64,000 nt of DNA from Candidatus Woesearchaeota archaeon (GTDB taxonomy: Archaea; Nanobdellota; Nanobdellia; Woesearchaeales; JACJVW01), in contig JACJVW010000003.1 of assembly GCA_020637435.1 (NCBI GenBank), positions 6,172 through 70,171 of the forward strand, written 5' to 3'. Position 1 is the stretch's first letter, and the number at the start of each line of letters is the position of its first letter. The position numbers and the translations under genes are program-made. Positions 16,288 to 24,943 of this stretch are shown here, in pieces. Below the pieces are notes generated by a model. The model saw nothing but the letters and a program-made list of their open reading frames with translations. It had not been told where the DNA came from and searched no databases.

Positions 16288-17142
16288 CTAAGTTGGGACA
16301 TTTACCATCTTCAAACCTTCATCATGAGGTATGCTTCTCCTGTTTAGGTAGGGTGTTAACGCATCGAGTTCATAAGGCTTTATCATCTGCTGGCCATCAC
16401 AGACACGTTCGCCTTTGTAGCAGTAGTCGGGGTCGGTATGCACTTCTATCATCACGCCGTCTGCTCCACGTTCTAGTCCACGGATGGCATAGTCGATGAC
16501 CAGTTCTCGTTTGCCGGTCGTGTGACTTGGGTCATAGATTAGCGGATATCCAGCGTCTTTAATCTGCGCTATAGCGTCCATATCCGGTTTGAATCTTGTG
16601 GTCGTGCTCGTATCCTTCTGTTCTCCGCGCAAGCATAGCACGATATTGTTGTTGCCGAATTGCGTCAGATATCCTATGCTGTCAAGGTATTGTTGTACAG
16701 ATAGTCCCAAGGGTCTCTTGAAGAGGATGGGTTTGTTCCCCGCCTGCGCTGTCTGGTAGCCTACTTCACTGAGGAAGTCTTGTTGTCCGCTGCGCGCTCC
16801 TATCTGTATCATATCTGCTGTAGCTATAACTGATTCCAAAACATCGATGCGCTTTCCATCAGGAGTTCTTCTTGTGACTCCTGTGGCTTCGGTTACAATC
16901 GGTATGCCCAGTTTTTCTCGCATAGCGGCCATACGTTCGAGTCCCATTAGTTCGTCGCCCTGGAATGTGCCTGGGCTGCTTCTTGGTTTGAATGCACCGC
17001 CTCTTGCGATGTGCGTACCGTACCGCATCGCTTCTCCTACTATCTCTGTGTAACGATCATCGACAGCGCATGGTCCTGCGATAAGCACTTTAGCGTTACC
17101 TATCTCGATGTTCTGTATGTTCACTATGTTTCTTACTACCAT
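16288..17142 (-). CDS. DAHP-synthase-family enzyme (type I-beta/KDO8P-like)
   Basis: Predicted 3-deoxy-7-phosphoheptulonate synthase, which joins phosphoenolpyruvate and erythrose 4-phosphate at the start of the shikimate pathway, 284 aa. Motifs are LIAGPCAVDD, RGGAFKPRSSPGTFQG, QIGARSGQQ, LFKRPLG, DPSHTTGKRE and GVMIEVHTDPD. There is no chorismate-mutase or ACT-like regulatory domain. The start at 17142 is preferred over 17181 because AGGAGG lies 8 nt upstream. QIGARSGQQ deviates from the usual QIGARNMQN, so a related 3-deoxy-sugar acid synthase is possible. No other shikimate gene is in view. Confidence 0.85.
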   Translation of the reverse strand: MVVRNIVNIQNIEIGNAKVLIAGPCAVDDRYTEIVGEAMRYGTHIARGGAFKPRSSPGTFQGDELMGLERMAAMREKLGIPIVTEATGVTRRTPDGKRIDVLESVIATADMIQIGARSGQQDFLSEVGYQTAQAGNKPILFKRPLGLSVQQYLDSIGYLTQFGNNNIVLCLRGEQKDTSTTTRFKPDMDAIAQIKDAGYPLIYDPSHTTGKRELVIDYAIRGLERGADGVMIEVHTDPDYCYKGERVCDGQQMIKPYELDALTPYLNRRSIPHDEGLKMVNVPT

Positions 17143-17327
17143 TCTTCCTCCTGCTAGGACCGTCGGCAGTTTATACATCAAAAGAAAACGTCTGGTCCCA
17201 GGCTTGTCGCTCTAGTACCAGTAAAAAAAGCCAAAGCTAAATCCAAACATCTGCTGTCCGGTGTTCTGGCCTTTCATTATGTGATTATTGGGGAGAACAC
17301 CTATATAAAATTTATTAAAAAAAGTAG

Positions 17328-17627
17328 TCAGTCATCACCAAGTCGGTCAGCGAAGGCGATAGTCTCCATGACTCTCTTGATCTTTATCCGTACTTTTTCT
17401 CCTACTTCTGTATTCTGTACGAACACAGTGTATCCTTCGACTTTTACGATACCGTCGCCTTTCTTTCCGATATCTTCTATGGTGACATCGAATTCCTGTC
17501 CTTTTTGGATGCTTGTGACTTGGCTTCTCCTTTGAGAACCTGAATCCTGTCTTCTGTTGTCAGTTGCATATTGATCTCTTTCCATCCTTCTTCTTTCCAT
17601 GAGGATCACATATGCAGAATACTTCAC
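17328..17627 (-). CDS. Small TRAM-domain protein
   Basis: RNA-binding small protein of up to 99 aa. The C-terminal 60 residues form a TRAM domain with VTIEDIGKKGDGIVKVEGYT, VFVQNTEVGEKVRIKIKRV and FADRL. The N-terminus is basic and disordered (RRRMERDQYATDNRRQ). Stand-alone TRAM proteins in archaea act as RNA chaperones, with cold-shock-like roles in methanogens. The start may be 17600 or 17627. Confidence 0.85.
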   Translation of the reverse strand: MKYSAYVILMERRRMERDQYATDNRRQDSGSQRRSQVTSIQKGQEFDVTIEDIGKKGDGIVKVEGYTVFVQNTEVGEKVRIKIKRVMETIAFADRLGDD

Positions 17628-17721
17628 AGGTTAATAAACAAATCGGCTGTTTACTTTGAGGATTCTTGCGTACATGGACGAAGTGGATTCATTGTTCAAT
17701 ATACTGGTCTTAGACAAGACC

Positions 17722-18366
17722 TTAATTCTGCGAAGTTGGTGCGGGTAGAACGATCTCCGGATATCGTACGGCATTCTTCATGAGCATGACAAGTTCAGGA
17801 AGCACCTTGGTGGCATACTTCTTACCCCTTATTCCAAATTCATCGAATACTTCCCTAATCATATCCGTTACTTCACTCTTTGTCGCAGGGTATCTGTCCG
17901 TACCTGCCAGAAACTGTGCCCCTGGCTTCCACGCATGGGTGAATACATACTCCTGATCGCTCATGTAGGTCGCTGATATGGTTCCATCCGGGATAAGCAG
18001 GGTTGTCGCGACCTGGGTGAGGCTGTGCGCATTGCCTTCACCATTGCGCTCAAGACGCATCGCAAAAACACCCCTTGTGCACTCTACCATAGTAGGACTT
18101 AGGACATCCAGGTCAACTTTGCCGACGACGAGTTCAAGCCCTTTGTGCTGACAATCCATGGGATCGTACAGGGTCCGCATAGCGTCGACTCTATACCCAT
18201 TGCATAGCCTGTGCGTCGATGATTCAAACAGATGCCTTTCATGGTAATGCAAAAGAAGATTGTCCACTTGTGTCTCTTCGATATTCGAGACTTCTTCAAG
18301 CTGTTTGATGAGTCGAATGTACATGCTTCGCGGGTCGTCCATAGTTTTCTGGAGTTGCCACGGCAT
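17722..18366 (-). CDS. Uncharacterised protein (214 aa)
   Basis: No recognised family. It is a soluble alpha/beta protein with no signal peptide or membrane segment. Segments such as YRVDAMRTLYDPMDCQHKGLE and the C-terminal VTDMIREVFDEFGIRGKKYA suggest a folded domain. It lies immediately downstream of the glycosidase-like gene (8-nt gap, same strand), so the two are probably co-transcribed. Confidence 0.5.
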   Translation of the reverse strand: MPWQLQKTMDDPRSMYIRLIKQLEEVSNIEETQVDNLLLHYHERHLFESSTHRLCNGYRVDAMRTLYDPMDCQHKGLELVVGKVDLDVLSPTMVECTRGVFAMRLERNGEGNAHSLTQVATTLLIPDGTISATYMSDQEYVFTHAWKPGAQFLAGTDRYPATKSEVTDMIREVFDEFGIRGKKYATKVLPELVMLMKNAVRYPEIVLPAPTSQN

Positions 18367-18374
18367 TTATATGT

Positions 18375-20003
18375 TTATGTTAGCAGAAGGTTGAGGTGCA
18401 TAGCTTTGTTGTCGATAAATTCAGGCAGATCTCTACGGTATTTCCATGCCATAAGTCTGAACAACGGTGTCGCAAGGGTCACAAAGAAGAGCTTGTCGAT
18501 TAAACGATATGCAGATTGTTTTCTCAGTATTAACATAAGGATCATTTTCTTTAACCAGGTGGATTTCTGATTCATGTCAATCGTGAATGTGTAGAATCCC
18601 GAAAAGCGTTCCTGGTAGGTTGCAATATTCTCGATGAGCGACTTTTCTGAAGTCTGTCGAGCCAGTACTTTTCGAAGTTCATAGAATAGCTTTAGGGTCT
18701 CTGTAAGAAAATCGATCTGCTCTATGCCTGCTTGTGCACCAAGTGTGCGCAAAGTCAAAAATTCACCTTCATCTATCTGTGGACTGCTCTTGAACGCAAC
18801 CTGGTAGTATGCTTTGATGAACGGACTAATGGTCACATTGTCCCAGAACATCCAAACTACCGGGGGGACTCGTGATCTTCTGAAGTAGAAGGGTTTTCCT
18901 CCGCTGTAGATAAGACGATGATACAGGCTATTGTATTCACGCAGGAAAGCCACCATATCTTTTCCCATGGTTTGCCTGATTATCTGTTCAGGTAACGCAT
19001 GATCTTTGAATATTCTTAGTGCTGCGATGGTGTTGAGTTCATTCCAGGGTGAACTGTTTTTGAGGAATGTAATGTCGTTGTACTTTGACCAACCCCCTGT
19101 CTGACACCAGACGGAAAGGCCGACCAGGTTGTGCATATTTTCCAATTTTTCTTTGTATTTGAAGTAATCCCATCCCACAAAGTAAGGATTAGTTCCAAAT
19201 CCGTCACGTTCTCTTCTGGTCTGCAACTCGATCATCATCCGGAGCTCTGGATTGTGGAAGAAGAGCGGGTTGAGTTCAAGGTTTGAGAAAAAATCAGTAT
19301 CGCCATATTTCATCGAAACGATAAGATGGTCACTTCTGATACCTTGAAACACTTTATCGAATGTTCTCTTATTCCAGATCAGGTCACCTATCTCGTAGGC
19401 CCCGACTGTCCATGTCCTGAAGATCAGTTCCTTTTCGGCTTCTTCTACGACGAGTAGCAATTCTTTAAGCAGGACGTTCGCTTCTTTGGCTGTGCGTAGG
19501 GTAAGCGTGCTGTGGAAATCCCCTTTTACATCGATTCCGTCTGATTCTCCTATCCGAAGATTGATGCCGTCTATCGGGTATTCATTGCAGACTTTTTTCA
19601 CTGCTATCTTGAGGAGACTATGAAGCTCCTTTGACTCTCCGCCGGTATGTTGTTCGATACTCGGATTATTGAACATGACATCGCTATTGATGAAGACATA
19701 CATGCCGGCATCTTTAGCCATCCTTATGAGTCGTGAGTAGTACTCTTTGTACACCTCTATCTTTGACTTGGTCTGTTCATCATAGAAAGGAAATGTTACC
19801 ATGTGCGCAAGATCATCAAGAGTTAGTGTGTTGTAGCCGATATCCCTGATCCTACTTAGATAAGTGGTGAACTGTCTGACTACCTTATTCATATTCCTTT
19901 CTATGTCCCGTTCTAGTTCGAAGAACGGAATCTTGGACCAGTTTACGGTGCCTTTCGGTTCAAGGAAGAAAGGACCAATACAATCTATGGCGTAATACTC
20001 CAT
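18375..20003 (-). CDS. Putative TIM-barrel glycoside hydrolase
   Basis: A 542-aa protein whose first 330 residues read like a (beta/alpha)8 glycosidase. Seen are YNTLTLDDLAHM, GMYVFINSDVMF, DGINLRIGESDGID, ELIFRTWTVGAY, HLIVSMKYGDTDFF and PYFVGWDYF, which are successive barrel strands with acidic or aromatic ends. The layout recalls GH67-like alpha-glucuronidases, but this is a weak assignment. The C-terminal 200 residues are helical with a hydrophobic stretch near ILMLILRKQ. No signal peptide is seen, so it acts in the cytosol or on glycolipid precursors. Downstream is an unknown gene in the same operon. Confidence 0.5.
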   Translation of the reverse strand: MEYYAIDCIGPFFLEPKGTVNWSKIPFFELERDIERNMNKVVRQFTTYLSRIRDIGYNTLTLDDLAHMVTFPFYDEQTKSKIEVYKEYYSRLIRMAKDAGMYVFINSDVMFNNPSIEQHTGGESKELHSLLKIAVKKVCNEYPIDGINLRIGESDGIDVKGDFHSTLTLRTAKEANVLLKELLLVVEEAEKELIFRTWTVGAYEIGDLIWNKRTFDKVFQGIRSDHLIVSMKYGDTDFFSNLELNPLFFHNPELRMMIELQTRRERDGFGTNPYFVGWDYFKYKEKLENMHNLVGLSVWCQTGGWSKYNDITFLKNSSPWNELNTIAALRIFKDHALPEQIIRQTMGKDMVAFLREYNSLYHRLIYSGGKPFYFRRSRVPPVVWMFWDNVTISPFIKAYYQVAFKSSPQIDEGEFLTLRTLGAQAGIEQIDFLTETLKLFYELRKVLARQTSEKSLIENIATYQERFSGFYTFTIDMNQKSTWLKKMILMLILRKQSAYRLIDKLFFVTLATPLFRLMAWKYRRDLPEFIDNKAMHLNLLLT

Positions 20004-20142
20004 ATCAGTGGAAATGATGTTTCTTAATTTATAAACCTTGAGAACGTGTACCTACTATCTACTTTTGCCTTGATGGTGCTTAAAAAACTTTATGCAATTA
20101 ATCTCGATAACTGATTAATAAAAGAAAGTTCTCTATAGTGGC

Positions 20143-20241
20143 ATGAAATATGATATGAACTACAACAGGAAACTGGTCGGTGATTTGTATGAACTTCGTA
20201 TTGAGCATGGTCGTGATGACGATGTTCAGTACAGGACGTGA
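20143..20241 (+). CDS. Possible 32-aa leaderless small protein
   Basis: A short frame encodes MKYDMNYNRKLVGDLYELRI followed by a charged tail rich in Asp and Arg. An AT-rich TTAATAAAAG (about 20115-20124) lies about 26 nt before the ATG, as expected for a leaderless archaeal gene. Its 3' end overlaps the stop of the convergent gene by 16 nt. No homology is recognised, and expression is unproven. Confidence 0.35.
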   Translation: MKYDMNYNRKLVGDLYELRIEHGRDDDVQYRT

Positions 20242-20684
20242 TTGATTGCCCAATTTTTTTTATGCACTTTTTTTAGATGTTCTTCAATCTTTGCTTGGTC
20301 TTCCTGTTCCATCTTGATGGTGAATCTATCGTATGAAATCATCACGGATGCAGTATACGCGGTGATACTTCCGTCGTCGCTGCCAGGTATGCTCATTAAT
20401 GCCTGAAATGACCCTTCTCTTATGAAGAGTGTGTTGTACATCATCTTCGCTAGATGCTCACTTGCTGCCTCGGTATCGATTGTCACTGTGGCTTTGTAAT
20501 CATTGTGCAAAAGGTTAGTTAGATAACCAGTAGGCTTTGACCATCTTATGAGCTCTGGCTTTATCCAGGTCCACCTTCCTTCAAAATTATCTTTGAAGTG
20601 GTCAGCGATGTCCACCAAATCGCTTCCTAAGGGTACCATGATTCGTTCTTTTGGTTGCTTGACGACAATGTCTATTGTAGGCAT
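20226..20684 (-). CDS. Uncharacterised protein (152 aa)
   Basis: Soluble protein with an alternating beta pattern: MPTIDIVVKQPKERIMV at the start, a central KATVTIDTEAASEHLAKMMY and ASVMISYDRFTIKMEQEDQA near the end, then a basic tail. No domain is recognised; it could be a small alpha/beta sandwich. It is divergent from the candidate structured RNA at 20747, with 62 nt between them. Confidence 0.5.
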   Translation of the reverse strand: MPTIDIVVKQPKERIMVPLGSDLVDIADHFKDNFEGRWTWIKPELIRWSKPTGYLTNLLHNDYKATVTIDTEAASEHLAKMMYNTLFIREGSFQALMSIPGSDDGSITAYTASVMISYDRFTIKMEQEDQAKIEEHLKKVHKKNWAINHVLY

Positions 20685-20746
20685 GAAGCATGGAGAATCA
20701 AACAGCAGTTAAAAAGTTTAATAAATGGTCCATAGTTACAGCTGCA

Positions 20747-20949
20747 TACGTGCCAGCGTCGCATAATCTGGAGAAGATGAGCAATAGCTCACCTTCGGAG
20801 AATATTGCGGTGGTCTCGAAAGATGAAAACTATGGTTTCGTCACGAAACAACCACTGTCCTTGTGACTTCCCGGTTCAAAAACCTACATAGGCTGAAAGT
20901 CCGGGCGCTGGCGTAGCAGTGGGCCGGCATCTTTGGTGCCGGTTTTTTT
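20747..20949 (+). ncRNA. Candidate structured non-coding RNA
   Basis: A gene-free 260-nt stretch behaves like one RNA unit. TTTAATAAA (20717-20725) is about 26 nt upstream of the predicted start. GCCAGCG (20752-20758) pairs with CGCTGGC (20906-20912) to close the molecule. Inside are GCAATA/TATTGC, GTGGT/ACCAC enclosing the hairpin GTTTCG-TCA-CGAAAC, and CCCGG/CCGGG enclosing CCTA-CA-TAGG. It ends with the hairpin CCGGCA/TGCCGG and seven T residues. I could not match it to RNase P RNA (no GAGGAAAGTCC block) or SRP RNA (no conserved S-domain loops). The function is unknown. Confidence 0.55.
20924..20949 (+). terminator. Hairpin plus T-run terminator of candidate RNA
   Basis: CCGGCA at 20924-20929 pairs with TGCCGG at 20937-20942, followed by seven T residues at 20943-20949. 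The T-run also fits archaeal U-tract termination. It abuts the stop codon of the convergent gene at 20948. Confidence 0.6.
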
Positions 20950-21346
20950 ATTTATAGAGTTCTGAGAAGCTTTCTTCATCCCCATAGTCAAGAAAATCTT
21001 TGTGATGTTTAGGGGGGATGTGGCCATTCTCTTTCTTGTGCTTGATAGCGCACCAGTGTTTCTCCGTTCTGCCGGCGATCTCAGAGACGTAGTGGAGCAG
21101 GCCATTGACATAACCGCAATAAGCGCAGTTAGTCTTCTGCAGAAGCGAAAGATAACCTAGCTTGTGCCTGTCTATCTTGATGTACTTGTGTCTCTCAACT
21201 CTGGGGAGGCCATACAACCGAAAACCCAATTGGTGGTATATCTCTACGAAAATGTCGAGCATTATGAACACAAAGAGCATGGCGTAAAGCATCATGAAGC
21301 CTAACGCGTTCTTGACCGGATGATGCTGTCTTCGTTTATATTCCAT
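20948..21346 (-). CDS. Membrane protein with cytosolic Cys/His cluster (132 aa)
   Basis: One long hydrophobic helix or hairpin (FMMLYAMLFVFIMLDIFVEI, residues about 17-36) is followed by a soluble domain with NCAYCGYVNG and HWCAIKHKKE, a CxxC...CxxxH set that probably binds zinc. Similar short proteins with this YCGYxNG/WCxIKH pattern occur in bacteria as uncharacterised proteins. The role is unknown. It ends exactly at the T-run of the RNA on the other strand. Confidence 0.65.
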   Translation of the reverse strand: MEYKRRQHHPVKNALGFMMLYAMLFVFIMLDIFVEIYHQLGFRLYGLPRVERHKYIKIDRHKLGYLSLLQKTNCAYCGYVNGLLHYVSEIAGRTEKHWCAIKHKKENGHIPPKHHKDFLDYGDEESFSELYK

Positions 21347-21402
21347 CGAGAATCAGTATATGCTATTTGTATTTATAAAAACTTGTATTAAAAAAATAAG
21401 AA

Positions 21403-21885
21403 TTATTTTTTCTTTTTTGCTGAAGGTTTCTTCTTAGTTGCTTTCTCTTCAGCAAGAATTTTCTTCTCTGCCTTCTCGTACTCAATACCGCCAAGACTGT
21501 CTTCGATGTAGACGTCGAATCTGTCGATACTGACATAGATAAGTGCAAGAACCAGACCTGAGCCCCAGATCATGACCAGAAGGAAATCCATGTTGAAGAA
21601 TCCTATGAGGATCAGCATGACCAGAGATGCCACGATCAGGATGAATCCAAACATAATCTGCGTGCTCGCATTGAGTCTTGTGTCCGGATGTGTCAGTCTT
21701 GGGTAGTTGTAGACGAGGAAGGATGTGTTGATGAAAATACCTATAGAGAAGGCAATCACACCTCGTATCTCCGCTTCTTGAGGACCGCCAACAAGACCTT
21801 CCATCATTGCATAAACTGCGTATGCGATGATGAAGCTCAGTAGCAGAACAACAGCAGAACCCGTATAATGATGTTTATCTCTCAT
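21403..21885 (-). CDS. Four-helix membrane protein with lysine-rich tail
   Basis: 160 aa from the ATG at 21885, chosen because GAGGTT lies about 7 nt upstream. Four predicted transmembrane segments (VVLLLSFIIAYAVYAMM, VIAFSIGIFINTSFLVY, IMFGFILIVASLVMLILI and LLVMIWGSGLVLALIYV) are followed by a cytosolic tail rich in Glu and Lys ending KKPSAKKKK. No family is recognised. Confidence 0.6.
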   Translation of the reverse strand: MRDKHHYTGSAVVLLLSFIIAYAVYAMMEGLVGGPQEAEIRGVIAFSIGIFINTSFLVYNYPRLTHPDTRLNASTQIMFGFILIVASLVMLILIGFFNMDFLLVMIWGSGLVLALIYVSIDRFDVYIEDSLGGIEYEKAEKKILAEEKATKKKPSAKKKK

Positions 21886-22012
21886 GAGTATAACCTCTTT
21901 TTTTATATACACTTTCCGGGATGCGTATTATATAAAGGTTTCTATCTTTTTGATCTTGAAGCCAATAAGTAAAAAAGAATCATTTGTTCACATCTGCATG
22001 GGTGTCTGAGGT

Positions 22013-23386
22013 TCATCCTCTTATGATGGCAAGGATCTCGTCACGTTTCTGCTCCATGACTTGCCGGGTGCGCGCTTCAAGATTGAGCCGCAGCAGCGGT
22101 TCTGTGTTGGATGGTCTGACGTTGAACCAGAAATCTTCGAACTCAATGGTGACGCCATCAAGCCATGAGACCGATTTGGCGCTTCCTCCATAGATCTCTT
22201 CGAGCTTTTTCATCATGCCTTCCTTGTCCTCTACTTCAGAGTTTATCTCGCCAGAGTGCGCATATCTTCTAAGGGGTCGTACCAGTTCGGCACTGGACTT
22301 GCCAGATTCACACAGCTCTTTCATGATGATGAGCGCGACTATCTGCGGCATCTCAAAGAAACCATATTTTGTCTTGACGAAGAAATGTCCTGATGATTCA
22401 CCTGCAAAAGGAGCGCCTACATCAATTCCGTGCTTTTTGATAAGGCTGTGGCCCACTTTGGTGACCTCGGGCTTACCGCCTGCTTCTTCTATCATGTCGC
22501 GGGTGATCATGCCTGGTCGTATATCATAGCAGATAGTCGTGCCCGGGTTGTGCTTAAGCACTTCCTGCGCTACCATTCCTCTGATGATCGCAGGGTCGAT
22601 GAGTTCACCTTCATTGTCTATGAAGAATATCCTATCACCATCTCCATCTGTGGCGATGCCAAGATCTGCATGCACTTCCCGTACTTTCGCTTTTAGATCA
22701 ACGATATTCTGTTCCTGATATGGGTCTGCCTGGTGTGCCGGGAATGTTCCGTCAAGATCGAAGTTCATCTCAATGAGCTCACACCTGAGTTTCCCGAAAA
22801 GCGCTTGCAAATCGGGAGATCCCATAGCATTCGCTGCATCGCATACTACTTTGAGACCTTCTATGACTGAGAAATCATAATACTCAAGACTATAGTCGGT
22901 CACATCATTGAGGCTTTCTTCCTGGATGGATACTTTGCCCTGTCCTTTGCTTTCCTCATAGTCGTCCGTTACGACTATGTCTCTTATCCTGGCAAGTCCT
23001 GTGTCAAGACCCATCGGGTAGGCTTTGGCGCGGACAACCTTTAGTCCGTTGTATTCTTTTGGATTGTGGGAAGCGCTTACTTGAATGCCTCCATCATACC
23101 CGTACTTGGAAACTGCAAAGTAGAATGTGGGGGTCGATACCAACCCTAGGTCGACGACGTTCGCTCCGGTTGAAGTGATGCCATCTATGAGGCTTCGCGC
23201 AAGTTCGGGTGAACTGAGGCGCATGTCCTGGCCGACAGCGATGGTCAGATGTTCCTTGTCCGAATTTTCTTCTCTTATGAGTTTGACATAGGCCTTGCCT
23301 ATGTTGTAGACGAGGTCTTTGTTTAGCTGCTCGGGAAATCTGCCGCGAATGTCATATGCTTTGAAGATAGATGTGTCGAATTCCAT
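22013..23386 (-). CDS. manB: Phosphomannomutase/phosphoglucomutase
   Basis: Alpha-D-phosphohexomutase that interconverts hexose 1- and 6-phosphates for glycan and nucleotide-sugar synthesis, 457 aa. The active-site phosphoserine loop is VSASHNPKEYNG, the Mg loop is ATDGDGDRIF, the sugar-binding loop is FAGESSGHFF, and the C-terminal phosphate-binding loop is RPSNTEPLLRL. The start at 23386 is chosen because the protein then begins MEFDTSIFKAYDIRGR, the usual N-terminus; a longer frame upstream adds nonconserved residues. Confidence 0.95.
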   Translation of the reverse strand: MEFDTSIFKAYDIRGRFPEQLNKDLVYNIGKAYVKLIREENSDKEHLTIAVGQDMRLSSPELARSLIDGITSTGANVVDLGLVSTPTFYFAVSKYGYDGGIQVSASHNPKEYNGLKVVRAKAYPMGLDTGLARIRDIVVTDDYEESKGQGKVSIQEESLNDVTDYSLEYYDFSVIEGLKVVCDAANAMGSPDLQALFGKLRCELIEMNFDLDGTFPAHQADPYQEQNIVDLKAKVREVHADLGIATDGDGDRIFFIDNEGELIDPAIIRGMVAQEVLKHNPGTTICYDIRPGMITRDMIEEAGGKPEVTKVGHSLIKKHGIDVGAPFAGESSGHFFVKTKYGFFEMPQIVALIIMKELCESGKSSAELVRPLRRYAHSGEINSEVEDKEGMMKKLEEIYGGSAKSVSWLDGVTIEFEDFWFNVRPSNTEPLLRLNLEARTRQVMEQKRDEILAIIRG

Positions 23387-23551
23387 AGTGAGCAAAACCT
23401 CGGACAACCGATTTTTATACTTTGTGCAAAGGGGTATTTGGGACTTTGCAAGGAGTCCAAATAGTCTGAAGTCAGCATCCAGAACGGCTTTAGTGCACAA
23501 AATTTATATACTAGTATTCATTATATAACTAGATAGCCCGGGTGGAACCAG

Positions 23552-24130
23552 GTGATGATAGTGAGAAACACGTTCCGCGAAATGGATGATATGTTCTATA
23601 TGAAGAATCCATGGGATACTTTGGCATACCTTGACCCTGCCATGACTCTTGATGATTTGGATCACGGAGCTCGACTGCAGGATACACAGGCTTTTTCTAG
23701 GCGTTTCGGACATACGAGTATGAGAACGTATTATGCAGCCTTGAATGCGTTCACGCCTCATTTCCAGGTGCTTGGTAATGTCATCAAACAACATGATGCT
23801 CTTATGGAACGGCAATATGGAATCAAGTATGTGCCCTTCGATACTCCTCTATTTGTGAAGGATGAGGAGATTTTGGGCGCTTATAGCACGGATGATACTC
23901 GTACTATCAGTTCTATGCTCTCTCTTCCGGATACTCAGGGAAGGATCGAATCCAGGCATGACTGGGATCTTGGTGAGGTGCTTGAAGAGGTCGCAAATAC
24001 AGTAGGGGATTTCTTCGGTGTTAGGACATTTGAGAAGGTTCCTGAATTCGCTTATCGTATCCCTTACGGGGGAAGGGGCGGTATCGCTGTTCCGTACACT
24101 GACAATCATGGCTTTATTGTCAGGCAATGA
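23552..24130 (+). CDS. Uncharacterised protein (192 aa)
   Basis: Soluble protein with an AGGTG ribosome-binding sequence near the ATG pair at 23552/23555. It starts MIVRNTFREMDDMFYMKNPW and ends with a glycine-rich IPYGGRGGIAVPYTDNHGF segment. No domain, signal peptide or membrane helix is recognised. It is divergent from manB and lies upstream of the pilin-like cluster but on a separate promoter. Confidence 0.5.
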   Translation: MMIVRNTFREMDDMFYMKNPWDTLAYLDPAMTLDDLDHGARLQDTQAFSRRFGHTSMRTYYAALNAFTPHFQVLGNVIKQHDALMERQYGIKYVPFDTPLFVKDEEILGAYSTDDTRTISSMLSLPDTQGRIESRHDWDLGEVLEEVANTVGDFFGVRTFEKVPEFAYRIPYGGRGGIAVPYTDNHGFIVRQ

Positions 24131-24240
24131 ATTATCCTTTGTTCTTTGTTTTTCAAGCCCCTTTTTTTGGAAAACTTTATAAAAGATAAATCTCAGAGTA
24201 TCAGATATATATGGTCATTTATCATAAAAGAGGTGTACTT

Positions 24241-24933
24241 ATGAGCAAAAAAGCTTCTTTACAGTTATCTATAAACGCAATTGTCGTCTTGATTCTCGCT
24301 ATCACTCTGCTTGGACTGGGACTAGGATTTGTGAAGACATTGTTTGGCAGCACTACAGAAAATTTCGAGAATATGAACCAGGAACTCAAGACAGATATGA
24401 TAGAGCAGCTTGAGCAGTCGGGTTCGCTTATGACACTGAAGCAGACAAAGTTCGAAGTTGAGAGTGGCAAGCCGGTCAATTTCTACTATGGTCTTAGGAA
24501 CACTGAGAGTGTTGGTCAGTGTTTCTATGTGCAATTCTACTGCAATCAGGCGCTCAGTGTAGGCGTACCTGGAGATTGCCTTGGACAAGACATCACCAAC
24601 GCTGATTACTGGTTCTGGTTCAAGACTGTACCGTTCATCCATATCCCTGCACAGACCAGTATGCCTCTATACGCTACTCTTCAGGCTTCTGGTGCTACTG
24701 ATACGTACGATGGACGACTTATCATATGGAAAGCTCCTGAGAGCGCTCCGGGTGAATGTGCATCAGGTGGATTTACTTCAGGATTCGATTTCCAGGGTTC
24801 CGAAGCTTCGAGTATTTACCCTGGCGGTAGTGACCCAAGCGCAGAGATCAATACCGTATCTGCATATGCGGATATCGACGGAAATCCACTGACCTTCCAT
24901 GCTCAGCAGGCATTCTATGTATCGGTGAAATAG
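24241..24933 (+). CDS. Pilin-like secreted protein, paralogue 1
   Basis: Predicted archaeal pilin-like protein, 230 aa from the ATG at 24241, with GAGGTG upstream. The N-terminus is KKASLQLSINAIVVLILAIT, a short basic tip plus a hydrophobic assembly helix as in class III signal peptides. A helical stalk (residues about 30-65) leads to a beta-rich domain with FYYGLRNTES and paired Cys. It is the first of a same-strand run with three homologues; the LQLSINAIVVLILAI helix is shared. Upstream is a TATA-like TCAGATATATATGG. It is likely to form or decorate a surface filament. Confidence 0.75.
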   Translation: MSKKASLQLSINAIVVLILAITLLGLGLGFVKTLFGSTTENFENMNQELKTDMIEQLEQSGSLMTLKQTKFEVESGKPVNFYYGLRNTESVGQCFYVQFYCNQALSVGVPGDCLGQDITNADYWFWFKTVPFIHIPAQTSMPLYATLQASGATDTYDGRLIIWKAPESAPGECASGGFTSGFDFQGSEASSIYPGGSDPSAEINTVSAYADIDGNPLTFHAQQAFYVSVK

Positions 24934-24943
24934 AGGTGTTCAA

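Noticed and set aside
20747..20949. RNase P RNA or SRP RNA identity
   Set aside because: Conserved RNase P core words and the SRP S-domain loops are missing, so only 'structured RNA' is claimed.
22013..23500. Longer phosphomannomutase starting at 23500
   Set aside because: The extra 38 residues are not family-like; MEFDTSIFKAYDIRG at 23386 is the standard N-terminus.
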